A program made the position numbers and the translations under genes. 5,348 nucleotides of DNA from the NCBI GenBank assembly GCA_013044425.1, contig JABEUK010000044.1, positions 1 through 5,348 on the forward strand. Reading direction: 5' to 3'. The notes below the pieces were generated by a model. The model was not told the DNA's origin and ran no database searches. It worked only from the letters and a program-made list of their open reading frames with translations. This document shows positions 1-5,010 of this stretch, in pieces; within the stretch, counting starts at the first letter, position 1, and the number at the start of each line of letters is the position of its first letter. This stretch comes from Thermoplasmata archaeon. Its GTDB lineage: Archaea > Thermoplasmatota > Thermoplasmata > Lutacidiplasmatales > UBA184.

Positions 1-29
1 CGGAAGAGGCGTAGAGCCCGCTCCCGAAC

Positions 30-395
30 ATGACCGCAGAGGAGGACGAGCCCTCCCTCGACACCGATCCCCGACCGGTCCGGCGAGGCGAGGGAGAGGT
101 CTCGCAGTGGCCGCGGGGTCTCGTCGAGTACGTCACGCGCGGACCGGTGGACGAGGGGGTGCCTTCCGAGGACGAGGACCGCACCGGGCAGCGACTGCAT
201 CTCGCGTCTCGCCTCATCGCCGTGCTTCGAGCGCGCGGGGTCGAAGTTGCCCCGTACGTCGATCGTCTTCGCAGGGCCGATCGCGCCTATCGAGACGGGG
301 ACCGGTCGGAAGCCTCCCGCCTCGTGGACGATCTAATCGGCGATTTGGGCGACCGGGCCGTCACGGAGTTCCCGTCCTCCGAAGCGGACCGCTAG
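30..395 (+). CDS. Small acidic hypothetical protein (121 aa)
   Basis: I do not recognise this protein. Residues 1-50 are rich in Glu, Asp, Pro and Gly and look disordered. Residues 51-110 look mostly alpha-helical, with a run of Arg, Leu and Ala and a segment near 85-108 (YRDGDRSEASRLVDDLIGDL) that resembles a helix-turn-helix hairpin of a tetratricopeptide-like or regulatory-subunit type, though no family motif is clear. There is no signal peptide, membrane segment or cysteine. The ATG at 30 is the first start in the frame, and the TAG is at 393-395. No Shine-Dalgarno is obvious. A possible upstream stop (TAG at 12-14, preceded by codons for Glu-Glu-Ala) suggests it could follow another gene closely. 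The gene lies 31 nt before the DUF1028 gene on the same strand, so the two may be cotranscribed. Coding status rests on the open frame, gene spacing and the sensible acidic, helical composition. Confidence 0.6.
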   Translation: MTAEEDEPSLDTDPRPVRRGEGEVSQWPRGLVEYVTRGPVDEGVPSEDEDRTGQRLHLASRLIAVLRARGVEVAPYVDRLRRADRAYRDGDRSEASRLVDDLIGDLGDRAVTEFPSSEADR

Positions 396-396
396 G

Positions 397-406
397 TTTT
401 GAACCG
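397..406 (+). promoter_or_regulatory. Possible archaeal TATA-like element before the DUF1028 gene
   Basis: The short AT-rich stretch TTTTGAACCG stands out in GC-rich surroundings, and its TTGAACCG core begins 28 nt before the ATG at 427. The same octamer begins 29 nt before the ATG at 4559. The spacing fits an archaeal TATA box for a transcript starting at or near the start codon. The sequence is not a canonical TATA box, so this is a positional inference. Confidence 0.3.
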
Positions 407-416
407 GTCGGCCCTC

Positions 417-420
417 GGAG
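417..420 (+). promoter_or_regulatory. Ribosome binding site of the DUF1028 gene
   Basis: GGAG lies 6 nt before the ATG at 427, a normal Shine-Dalgarno spacing, and supports that start. Confidence 0.5.
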
Positions 421-426
421 TCGACG

Positions 427-1422
427 ATGGCGCTCGCGCGGTTCGGCACCTTCTCGATTGTCGCCTACGATCGGGACCGACAGCTCTGGGGAGTGGCGGT
501 CCAGTCGAGATTCATCAGCGTCGGTTCGGTCGTGCCCTGGGCGGAGGCCGAGGTCGGAGCCGTCGCGACGCAAGCCTACTCGAACGTTCGATACGGCCCC
601 GAAGGATTGGCGCTCATGAAGTCGGGGCTCCGGGCGACGGAGGTGGTTCGTAAGCTGACCTTGGCGGACGAGGGGCGGGACCATCGCCAGCTTGGCGTGG
701 TGGACTCGAAGGGCGAAGCGGCGGCCTACACCGGAACGAAGTGCATGGACTGGGCCGGTCACGAGGTCGGTGACGGGTTCGCGTGTCAGGGGAACATTCT
801 CTTCGGCTCGGGAGTCGTCCGCGCCATGGCACGCACCTTCGAATCGACCCCGGGAGACCTCCCGGAACGCTTGCTCGCGGCCTTGAGCTCCGCGCAGCGC
901 GAGGGAGGCGATCGGCGCGGAATGCAGTCGGCAGCGATGCTCATCGTTCGCAAAGGTGGCGGATACGATGCGGGATCCGACCGCTGGGTCGATATCCGGG
1001 TGGACGATCATCCGTCCCCGATCGAAGAGCTCAAGCGGATCTTCAAGCTCTACGATCTCACGCTGCTCAGCCGGGAGGATCCGGCCAGCCTCCAAACGAT
1101 CGACTCCGACCTCGCGAGGGCCCTCCAACACGACCTCGGCGTGCTCGGATATTACAGCGGCCGATCGCACGGGGTCTGGGACGACGCGAGCCGAGCGGCG
1201 TTCGCGAAGTTCATCAACGAGAACAATTTCGAGAACAAGTTGCGGGACGATGGGAAGGTCTGGCCCTCGATCATCGTCCATCTGCGCGAACTATCGCAGG
1301 GCGAGGTCCAACGACGCACGAAGACGGCCCCGATCGTCTCGGGCGCGCTCTCCCAAGGACCGGGAGCGAAGGCGCCCAGGGGGAGTCCATCGACGCACGA
1401 GAAGCACCACGCCTCGAAGTGA
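427..1422 (+). CDS. DUF1028 Ntn-hydrolase-fold protein with C-terminal peptidoglycan-binding-like domain
   Basis: This is a 331-residue member of the DUF1028 (COG3342) family, predicted to have an Ntn-hydrolase fold; its substrate is unknown. Residues 7-200 carry the family pattern: GTFSIVAYD (7-15), WGVAVQSRF (21-29), VGSVVPWAEAEVGAVATQAY (32-51), YGPEGLALM (56-64), HRQLGVVD (86-93), the region up to QGNIL (121-125), GGDRRGMQSAA (160-170) and VDIRVDDHP (188-196). Residues about 225-290 match the putative peptidoglycan-binding domain (PF08823 type) often found at the C-terminus of this family, including LGVLGYYSG. Residues 291-331 form a basic, low-complexity tail. There is no signal peptide, so it is probably cytosolic. 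Thr8, the presumed nucleophile by analogy with other Ntn hydrolases, is not at the N-terminus, so either a seven-residue leader is removed or the enzyme acts differently. Its stop overlaps the pcc1 start. The family assignment is firm; the activity is not. Confidence 0.93.
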   Translation: MALARFGTFSIVAYDRDRQLWGVAVQSRFISVGSVVPWAEAEVGAVATQAYSNVRYGPEGLALMKSGLRATEVVRKLTLADEGRDHRQLGVVDSKGEAAAYTGTKCMDWAGHEVGDGFACQGNILFGSGVVRAMARTFESTPGDLPERLLAALSSAQREGGDRRGMQSAAMLIVRKGGGYDAGSDRWVDIRVDDHPSPIEELKRIFKLYDLTLLSREDPASLQTIDSDLARALQHDLGVLGYYSGRSHGVWDDASRAAFAKFINENNFENKLRDDGKVWPSIIVHLRELSQGEVQRRTKTAPIVSGALSQGPGAKAPRGSPSTHEKHHASK

Positions 1423-1646
1423 CCGTCGAGATCCGGCGTACCTGGCCCTCGACCGACATCGCGGCGCGCATCGCCAAGGTCGTTGCCGTGGACAATCCGG
1501 AGTACGTCGAGGTCCGCGCGCAAGGCGCGGAGCTGATCGTGCGAGTTCGGTCGACCTCCGCTGCAAGCGCGCGAGCGAGCGTCGATGACCTCCTGGCATG
1601 CCTGCACGTCGCCGAAGCGACCGTCGCGGTGACGCAGCAGCGCTAG
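1419..1646 (+). CDS. pcc1: KEOPS complex subunit Pcc1
   Basis: Pcc1 is the small dimerising subunit of KEOPS, which with Kae1, Bud32 and Cgi121 makes N6-threonylcarbamoyladenosine (t6A) at position 37 of ANN-decoding tRNAs. Pcc1 binds Kae1 and helps hold the tRNA. The 75-residue product has the family's usual length and beta-beta-alpha-type layout: an N-terminal strand (TVEIRRTWPS, 2-11), a helix with IAKVVAVDN (18-26, the conserved Asp-Asn), two strands (28-46) and the C-terminal helix SARASVDDLLACL (50-62). I chose the GTG at 1419 because it gives the expected N-terminus and overlaps the DUF1028 stop as GTGA. The frame stays open upstream only as a shadow of DUF1028. No clear Shine-Dalgarno is visible, so translation is probably coupled to the upstream gene. 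The stop is shared as CTAG with the convergent ETF gene. Other KEOPS genes are not in the window. Confidence 0.88.
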   Translation: MTVEIRRTWPSTDIAARIAKVVAVDNPEYVEVRAQGAELIVRVRSTSAASARASVDDLLACLHVAEATVAVTQQR

Positions 1647-3442
1647 AGGCCCGGGCCGAGGAGGGCCGGGAGGATCTCCTCCCACGGCCCTGCGAGCCCG
1701 AGGTCGACACCTCGGAAGACGGCCGCCCCCGGGTCTCGATTGATCGCGATCAGGCGATGCGCACGACGCCAGCCGACCATGAAGTTCGCACCGCCCGAGG
1801 TCCCGATCAAGATCCCAAGCGGGGGAGCGACCGACCGGCCCGTGAGGCCGACCTGCAGGTGCGGGGGAACCCATCCGGCGTCTACCACACGACGCGAGGC
1901 CACGAGGGCTATCCCGCGTGCGGCGAGCGTCGGCAAGAGCGCACGGATCTGCTCCGGCCCGCCGATCCCCATTCCCACAGCCACCACCACTCGGGCGAGA
2001 TCCGGCCGACCGAACTCGGGAAGTCGCTCGATCCCGCCGTCGAGCGCCTGGATGGGGCTGGCGGGCGGCTCGAACGGGATGTCGACCCAGTCGAGGGGGT
2101 CACCGGAGAGGGGGGCGATATGGGCGTTCCTCCGGGGACGGAAGGTTACGATGCTGGGCCGGGTCCGGGTCACGACGCTCGCACGGTACCCGCCACCGAA
2201 CGATGGCTTGGTCCATACGAGCTGGCCGGCGGGGCCCGAGTGACAGTCCTCGACATCGGTCACGATACCCAGAGCGCGTCGTCCGGCAAGGCGCCCCGCG
2301 GTCTCACGCCCGGCGAGGGTGCTCGGAACGATCACCGCGGCCGCGTGCGGACGGCGGTCCATCGCTCGCTCCAACCCGAGCGTGGCGACCACCGAAAGGA
2401 TGTGCTCGCTCGGCCCGTGCAATCCGTACCCTCGGGCCGCGCCCGCGCGCCGCAGCCGTTCGGCATCCTCCGAACTCGGATGGGGGCCGACCCAAACGGC
2501 GGATGGCCAGTGATCTGGAATGCGCCGCCGCATTTCCGAGAGGATCTGGAGGGCGAGCGGGTCCAAACCCCCATCCGGTGCGCTGGCGAGGACGAGAACT
2601 TCGCGATCGTACGATGCATCGGCCGCGAGCGACGAAAACGGTCCGCCTTCGGGCGTCGTAAGGCTCGGGGGCGCATCGATCCACGTCCGGCCCTCTCGAA
2701 TCCCCTCCGCGAGCGTCGGACCCGCATAGGTCCGCGGGATCCGTAGGGGAGCGTCCGATGCGACCTCGACGAGCGTCGTTTGGGAGCCAACTCGACCGAC
2801 CTCCCGCGGTCGAAACCCAAGATCGGAGATCGTCCATCGCTCGATCGGATGGGTCGCTGCGGCGGCGAGGTCCGCGGGCGTCCCCTTTCTCGGCTTTGCG
2901 ATCTTCTCTCCTACCGCGATGAGGCACGGCGCGGTCACGCGGTAGCGAGCCCACCCGTCCTCGGTATCGGCCGTGACGTCGAACTCGAAGCCGGACTCGG
3001 AACGGGCGATCGATCGGGCCCGCACGATCGGCACCGCCCACAGCAGCGGCGCGAGGGCTCCGGGGACGATCCCGCTCTCGCCGTCCGTCGAACGATCCCC
3101 CGTCAATACGAGCGAGCGGCCGAGCCGCTGCACCGCACGTGCGAGCACCCGCGCGGTCACGAGCGCGTCCGAGCCGATCAGCGCGTCGTCGGAGATCAGG
3201 ATGACCCGATCGACCCCGATCGCGTACGTCTCCGCGAGAAGGGGTGCGATCTCGGGGGGTCCCATCGAGACGAGCTGGACCCTCTCGCCGGGCCGCCGAA
3301 GGTCGAGCGCTACGCGCACCGCGCGCTGATCGAACGGGTTGAGGAACGCCGCTGCACCGGTCCGGACGACCGTTCGTTCCTGCGGATCGAACCGCAACGC
3401 GTCGCGGTCGAGCGTCGCCTTGACGAGTACGGTGAGGTCCAT
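1643..3442 (-). CDS. etfBA: Fused electron transfer flavoprotein, beta-alpha (EtfB-EtfA)
   Basis: ETF accepts electrons from flavin dehydrogenases such as acyl-CoA dehydrogenases and passes them to a membrane quinone oxidoreductase. Here both subunits are in one 599-residue chain. Residues 1-about 250 are EtfB-like: VLVKATLDRDALRFD (5-19), LNPFDQRAV (34-42), IGVDRVILISD (75-85) and the nucleotide-loop region TGDRSTDGESG (114-124). Residues about 280-599 are EtfA-like: VLVLAS (282-287), PSTLAGRETAGRLAGRRALG (373-392), KPSFGGGYRASVVTRTRPSI (412-431), then the FAD domain with SRRVVDAGWVPPHLQVG (516-532), LTGRSVAP (533-540), GTSGGANF (547-554) and AINRDP (566-571). Ser516, Arg517, Thr534, Asn568 and Asp580 match known FAD contacts, but the usual GISGAIQH is altered, with Phe554 for His and Asn553 for Gln. 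The ATG at 3442 is preferred over an upstream TTG at 3466 because AGGAGGG lies 10 nt before it. No partner dehydrogenase or quinone oxidoreductase is adjacent. Confidence 0.93.
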   Translation of the reverse strand: MDLTVLVKATLDRDALRFDPQERTVVRTGAAAFLNPFDQRAVRVALDLRRPGERVQLVSMGPPEIAPLLAETYAIGVDRVILISDDALIGSDALVTARVLARAVQRLGRSLVLTGDRSTDGESGIVPGALAPLLWAVPIVRARSIARSESGFEFDVTADTEDGWARYRVTAPCLIAVGEKIAKPRKGTPADLAAAATHPIERWTISDLGFRPREVGRVGSQTTLVEVASDAPLRIPRTYAGPTLAEGIREGRTWIDAPPSLTTPEGGPFSSLAADASYDREVLVLASAPDGGLDPLALQILSEMRRRIPDHWPSAVWVGPHPSSEDAERLRRAGAARGYGLHGPSEHILSVVATLGLERAMDRRPHAAAVIVPSTLAGRETAGRLAGRRALGIVTDVEDCHSGPAGQLVWTKPSFGGGYRASVVTRTRPSIVTFRPRRNAHIAPLSGDPLDWVDIPFEPPASPIQALDGGIERLPEFGRPDLARVVVAVGMGIGGPEQIRALLPTLAARGIALVASRRVVDAGWVPPHLQVGLTGRSVAPPLGILIGTSGGANFMVGWRRAHRLIAINRDPGAAVFRGVDLGLAGPWEEILPALLGPGL

Positions 3443-3452
3443 GGTCGTGCGA

Positions 3453-3459
3453 CCCTCCT
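3453..3459 (-). promoter_or_regulatory. Ribosome binding site of the fused ETF gene
   Basis: On the minus strand AGGAGGG ends 10 nt before the ATG at 3442. It lies inside the extension that would begin at the TTG at 3466, so it decides in favour of the ATG. Confidence 0.6.
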
Positions 3460-3505
3460 GTTGCAACCGCCGCCGAACTCAACCCGGGACCGCGGACCGG
3501 CCGAA

Positions 3506-3518
3506 CGGATATGTAGCG
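3506..3518. promoter_or_regulatory. Possible divergent promoter (TATA-like element) between ETF and CPBP genes
   Basis: The 94-bp region between the two divergent starts (3443-3536) holds one AT-rich patch, GATATGTAG at 3508-3516, in GC-rich DNA. On the plus strand its AT run begins 28 nt before the GTG at 3537, the spacing for a leaderless archaeal transcript. On the minus strand it reads CTACATATC and would start a transcript near 3486, giving an ETF leader of roughly 44 nt that contains the Shine-Dalgarno. It could serve both genes or only one. Confidence 0.4.
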
Positions 3519-3536
3519 TTCCTCGATGATGCGTAC

Positions 3537-4598
3537 GTGGATCGGACGGTGCCCGCGACGTCCACGCAGTCGGTCTCCCCCCAGGGCGGCGCGTCCCGGG
3601 AGTTCGCGCGGTACGCCGCGGCGGTCGCGATCACCGTCGTGGCCATCGCGAGCCAGTATTTCGCCCCGCAGCTGGTTCCGGCCTTAAAGGCGGTCTACGA
3701 CAACCTGCCGGGCGACCTCTGCGTAGTCTATGGGATTCCGGTCGTCGCCTTCGTGATCCTGGTGGGCACCGGACCCCTGCGCCATGCGACCGACCGCCTC
3801 CGTTCGGCGGTCTGGGAGGGATTTCGTTGGTACGGGTCGATGGCCGCGGTGGCACTCGTGGTGACGGCGATGCTCACCGTCGCCTATACGATACTGGATC
3901 CCTCCGCGCTTGCGTTGCTCGACCGTCCGAACCCTGCACTCGAGCTCGCCCAGGGCAACCCCTGGTTCTTCGTCGGCTTCTCCTTCGTTATCGGGGCGTT
4001 CGAGGAGACGATTTTTCGTGGGTGGATATTTGGCTTCTGGCTCGGGCGGACGCCGGGATGGATCGGGCCCGCGATCTGGACGAGCGTACTCTTCGCCGCG
4101 GTACATCTCTACTACGGGACCACCTACGGAGCCGCCGCCCCGCTGATCTTCCCAACGCTCTTCCTGACGGGGTTCGCGTTCGCCGCGGCGATGCGCTACT
4201 CCGGTGGGAACATCGTCGTGATCGCCCTCCTACACGGGGCGACCGACGCCGCAGCGTACCTCACGCTCGTATCGCCAGCCGACGGCTTGGTGCTCCATTA
4301 CGGATTGGTCACGATCGGGCTCGCGATCGCTCTCGCGACCTATCTGAGCCTGACCTACCGGGTGTTCGATCCGCCGGTCGGCTGGTGGCCCTCCGCTTCG
4401 ACCTCGCGCTCAGAACTGCCGTGCGGAGCGGGTGGCGAGCCACCGCCCTGGAGCTCGGGGCGCTTATCCGGGTCCCCGACCGGCGGGGAAGGGGCGCGTC
4501 GGGTCCCGGGCACCCCCTCCGTTAGCATCTTGAACCGCTCCCGTCTCCCCTTGGAGGAATGGCGGCCCCCGACGATGCGCACATGCGCGAGATCCTGA
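3537..4598 (+). CDS. CPBP-family (CAAX protease/bacteriocin-processing) intramembrane metalloprotease
   Basis: This integral membrane protein has the three motifs of the CPBP (Abi, PF02517) family of metal-dependent glutamic proteases: EETIFR (156-161), FAAVH (186-190) and HGATD (233-237). Glu156, Glu157, His190 and His233 are the expected active-site residues. Seven or eight hydrophobic segments are visible at about 27-50, 61-79, 98-120, 142-169, 176-193, 200-219, 225-245 and 253-275. The substrate cannot be read from sequence; archaeal members have no assigned natural substrate known to me. No ATG is available near the expected N-terminus; GTG at 3537 (or 3549) is chosen because a TATA-like element precedes it by 28 nt. 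The frame continues upstream to 3339, but that part runs antisense into the ETF gene. Residues 281-353 form a Pro/Gly/Ser-rich tail unlike the rest, covering the DNA before the next gene and overlapping its first 40 nt. That tail may not be genuine, so the 3' end is uncertain. Confidence 0.85.
   Translation: MDRTVPATSTQSVSPQGGASREFARYAAAVAITVVAIASQYFAPQLVPALKAVYDNLPGDLCVVYGIPVVAFVILVGTGPLRHATDRLRSAVWEGFRWYGSMAAVALVVTAMLTVAYTILDPSALALLDRPNPALELAQGNPWFFVGFSFVIGAFEETIFRGWIFGFWLGRTPGWIGPAIWTSVLFAAVHLYYGTTYGAAAPLIFPTLFLTGFAFAAAMRYSGGNIVVIALLHGATDAAAYLTLVSPADGLVLHYGLVTIGLAIALATYLSLTYRVFDPPVGWWPSASTSRSELPCGAGGEPPPWSSGRLSGSPTGGEGARRVPGTPSVSILNRSRLPLEEWRPPTMRTCARS
4473..4489 (+). repeat. GC-rich hairpin
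   Basis: TCCCCG and CGGGGA form a perfect 6-bp stem around the loop ACCGG. No T tract follows, so it is not a convincing terminator. It lies in the region whose coding status is doubtful. Confidence 0.4.
4530..4537 (+). promoter_or_regulatory. Possible promoter element before the CoA-binding protein gene
   Basis: TTGAACCG begins 29 nt before the ATG at 4559. The same octamer begins 28 nt before the DUF1028 start at 427. The position suits an archaeal TATA-like element with transcription starting at or just before the ATG. The GGAGGA at 4553-4558, only 0-1 nt from the ATG, would then be too close to act as a Shine-Dalgarno. Confidence 0.3.
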
Positions 4599-4996
4599 CG
4601 AAAGCACACCGGATCGCGATCGTCGGACTCTCCGACAAACCCGAGCGAGATTCCCATGAGGTCGCCCGATACCTCCAGTCCCAAGGGTACTGGGTGATCC
4701 CCGTGAACCCGACCGTGGCCGAGGTGCTCGGGGAGAAGTCCTACTCCTCGCTGACCGCGATACCGGTGGACATCCATCTCGACATCGTCGACATCTTCCG
4801 AAAGAGCGAGGATGTTCCCCCGATCGTCGAGGAGGCCGTCGCCCGAAAGACCCCGACGATCTGGATGCAGAGTGGCATCGAGCATCACGAAGCGGCTGCG
4901 AAGGCCCGGACGACCGGCGCGACCGTGTACGAGAACCTGTGCATCATGGCCCAGCACCGCCGCTTGCGCATTCCGGCCAAAGGGCGCGGACGCTAG
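4559..4996 (+). CDS. CoA-binding domain protein (YccU-like, CoA_binding_2)
   Basis: This 145-residue protein is a complete stand-alone CoA-binding Rossmann domain of the kind related to the N-terminal domain of succinyl-CoA/acyl-CoA synthetases. Family landmarks appear in order: IAIVGLSDKPERDSHEVARY (19-38), the strand and turn VIPVNPTVAEVLGEKSYSSL (46-65), VDIVDIFR-type segment DIVDIFRKSEDVPPIVEEAV (75-94), IWMQSGI (101-107) with the usual Trp-x-Gln-x-Gly, EAAAKARTTGATV (111-123) and the closing C128 and HRRL (133-136). Length and domain span are normal, with no extra catalytic domain. Family members bind CoA, but no reaction is established. The ATG at 4559 is used; an ATG at 4583 (Met9) would also leave the domain intact. 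It starts inside the last 40 nt of the CPBP reading frame and is followed after 14 nt by the bactofilin-like gene. Confidence 0.92.
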   Translation: MAAPDDAHMREILTKAHRIAIVGLSDKPERDSHEVARYLQSQGYWVIPVNPTVAEVLGEKSYSSLTAIPVDIHLDIVDIFRKSEDVPPIVEEAVARKTPTIWMQSGIEHHEAAAKARTTGATVYENLCIMAQHRRLRIPAKGRGR

Positions 4997-4999
4997 GCC

Positions 5000-5006
5000 G
5001 GAGGAG
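5000..5006 (+). promoter_or_regulatory. Ribosome binding site of the bactofilin-like gene
   Basis: GGAGGAG lies just after the stop of the CoA-binding gene, 4 nt before the GTG at 5011 (6 nt counted from the GGAGG core). It supports this GTG and an operon with the gene before it. Confidence 0.55.
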
Positions 5007-5010
5007 CTCC

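Larger units (their letters stand above)
4377..4558 (+). other. Possible intergenic region read as the CPBP C-terminal tail
   Basis: After the last membrane segment of the CPBP protein the frame stays open, but the sequence changes character. It uses codons that look rare here (TCA, TTA, AGA in the overlap) and gives a low-complexity Pro/Gly/Ser product. It also contains inverted repeats: GGTGG/CCACC around a CGAG loop (4431-4444), and TCCCCG/CGGGGA around a 5-nt loop (4473-4489). It ends in a promoter-like element before the next gene. It may be noncoding 3' or promoter DNA exposed by a missed stop or frameshift near 4377; it may equally be a genuine disordered tail. Confidence 0.35.

Noticed and set aside
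1..14. Possible end of an upstream gene (Glu-Glu-Ala then TAG)
   Set aside because: Three codons are not enough to support a gene; noted only as a hint that the first gene may follow another.
361..1281. 306-residue open frame antisense to the DUF1028 gene
   Set aside because: It lies wholly opposite a well-conserved gene and has an Arg-rich, low-information product, as expected in GC-rich DNA.
783..1418. Long in-frame upstream extension of pcc1
   Set aside because: It is out of frame with DUF1028 and its product is Arg/Ser/Pro-rich; the GTG at 1419 gives a Pcc1 of normal length.
1598..2746. 382-residue plus-strand open frame opposite the ETF gene
   Set aside because: No domain is recognisable; the Arg/Gly/Pro/Asp-rich composition is that of a GC-rich antisense shadow of a strongly conserved protein.
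3443..3466. TTG start adding eight residues to the ETF protein
   Set aside because: The Shine-Dalgarno sits within this stretch and points to the ATG at 3442, which also starts right at the first conserved strand.
2304..3482. 392-residue minus-strand open frame overlapping the EtfB half in another frame
   Set aside because: Arg-rich out-of-frame reading of the real ETF coding region, without family motifs.
3339..3536. N-terminal extension of the CPBP protease to an upstream ATG
   Set aside because: It overlaps the ETF 5' end antisense and would add a basic, Cys/Arg-rich segment not expected before the first membrane helix.
4384..4444. Larger imperfect inverted repeat (GGTGGC/GCCACC and CTCCGC/GCGGAG arms) as a riboswitch or terminator
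   Set aside because: The arms fit more than one fold, there is no T tract, and no known RNA family is recognisable; GC-rich DNA often gives such pairs.
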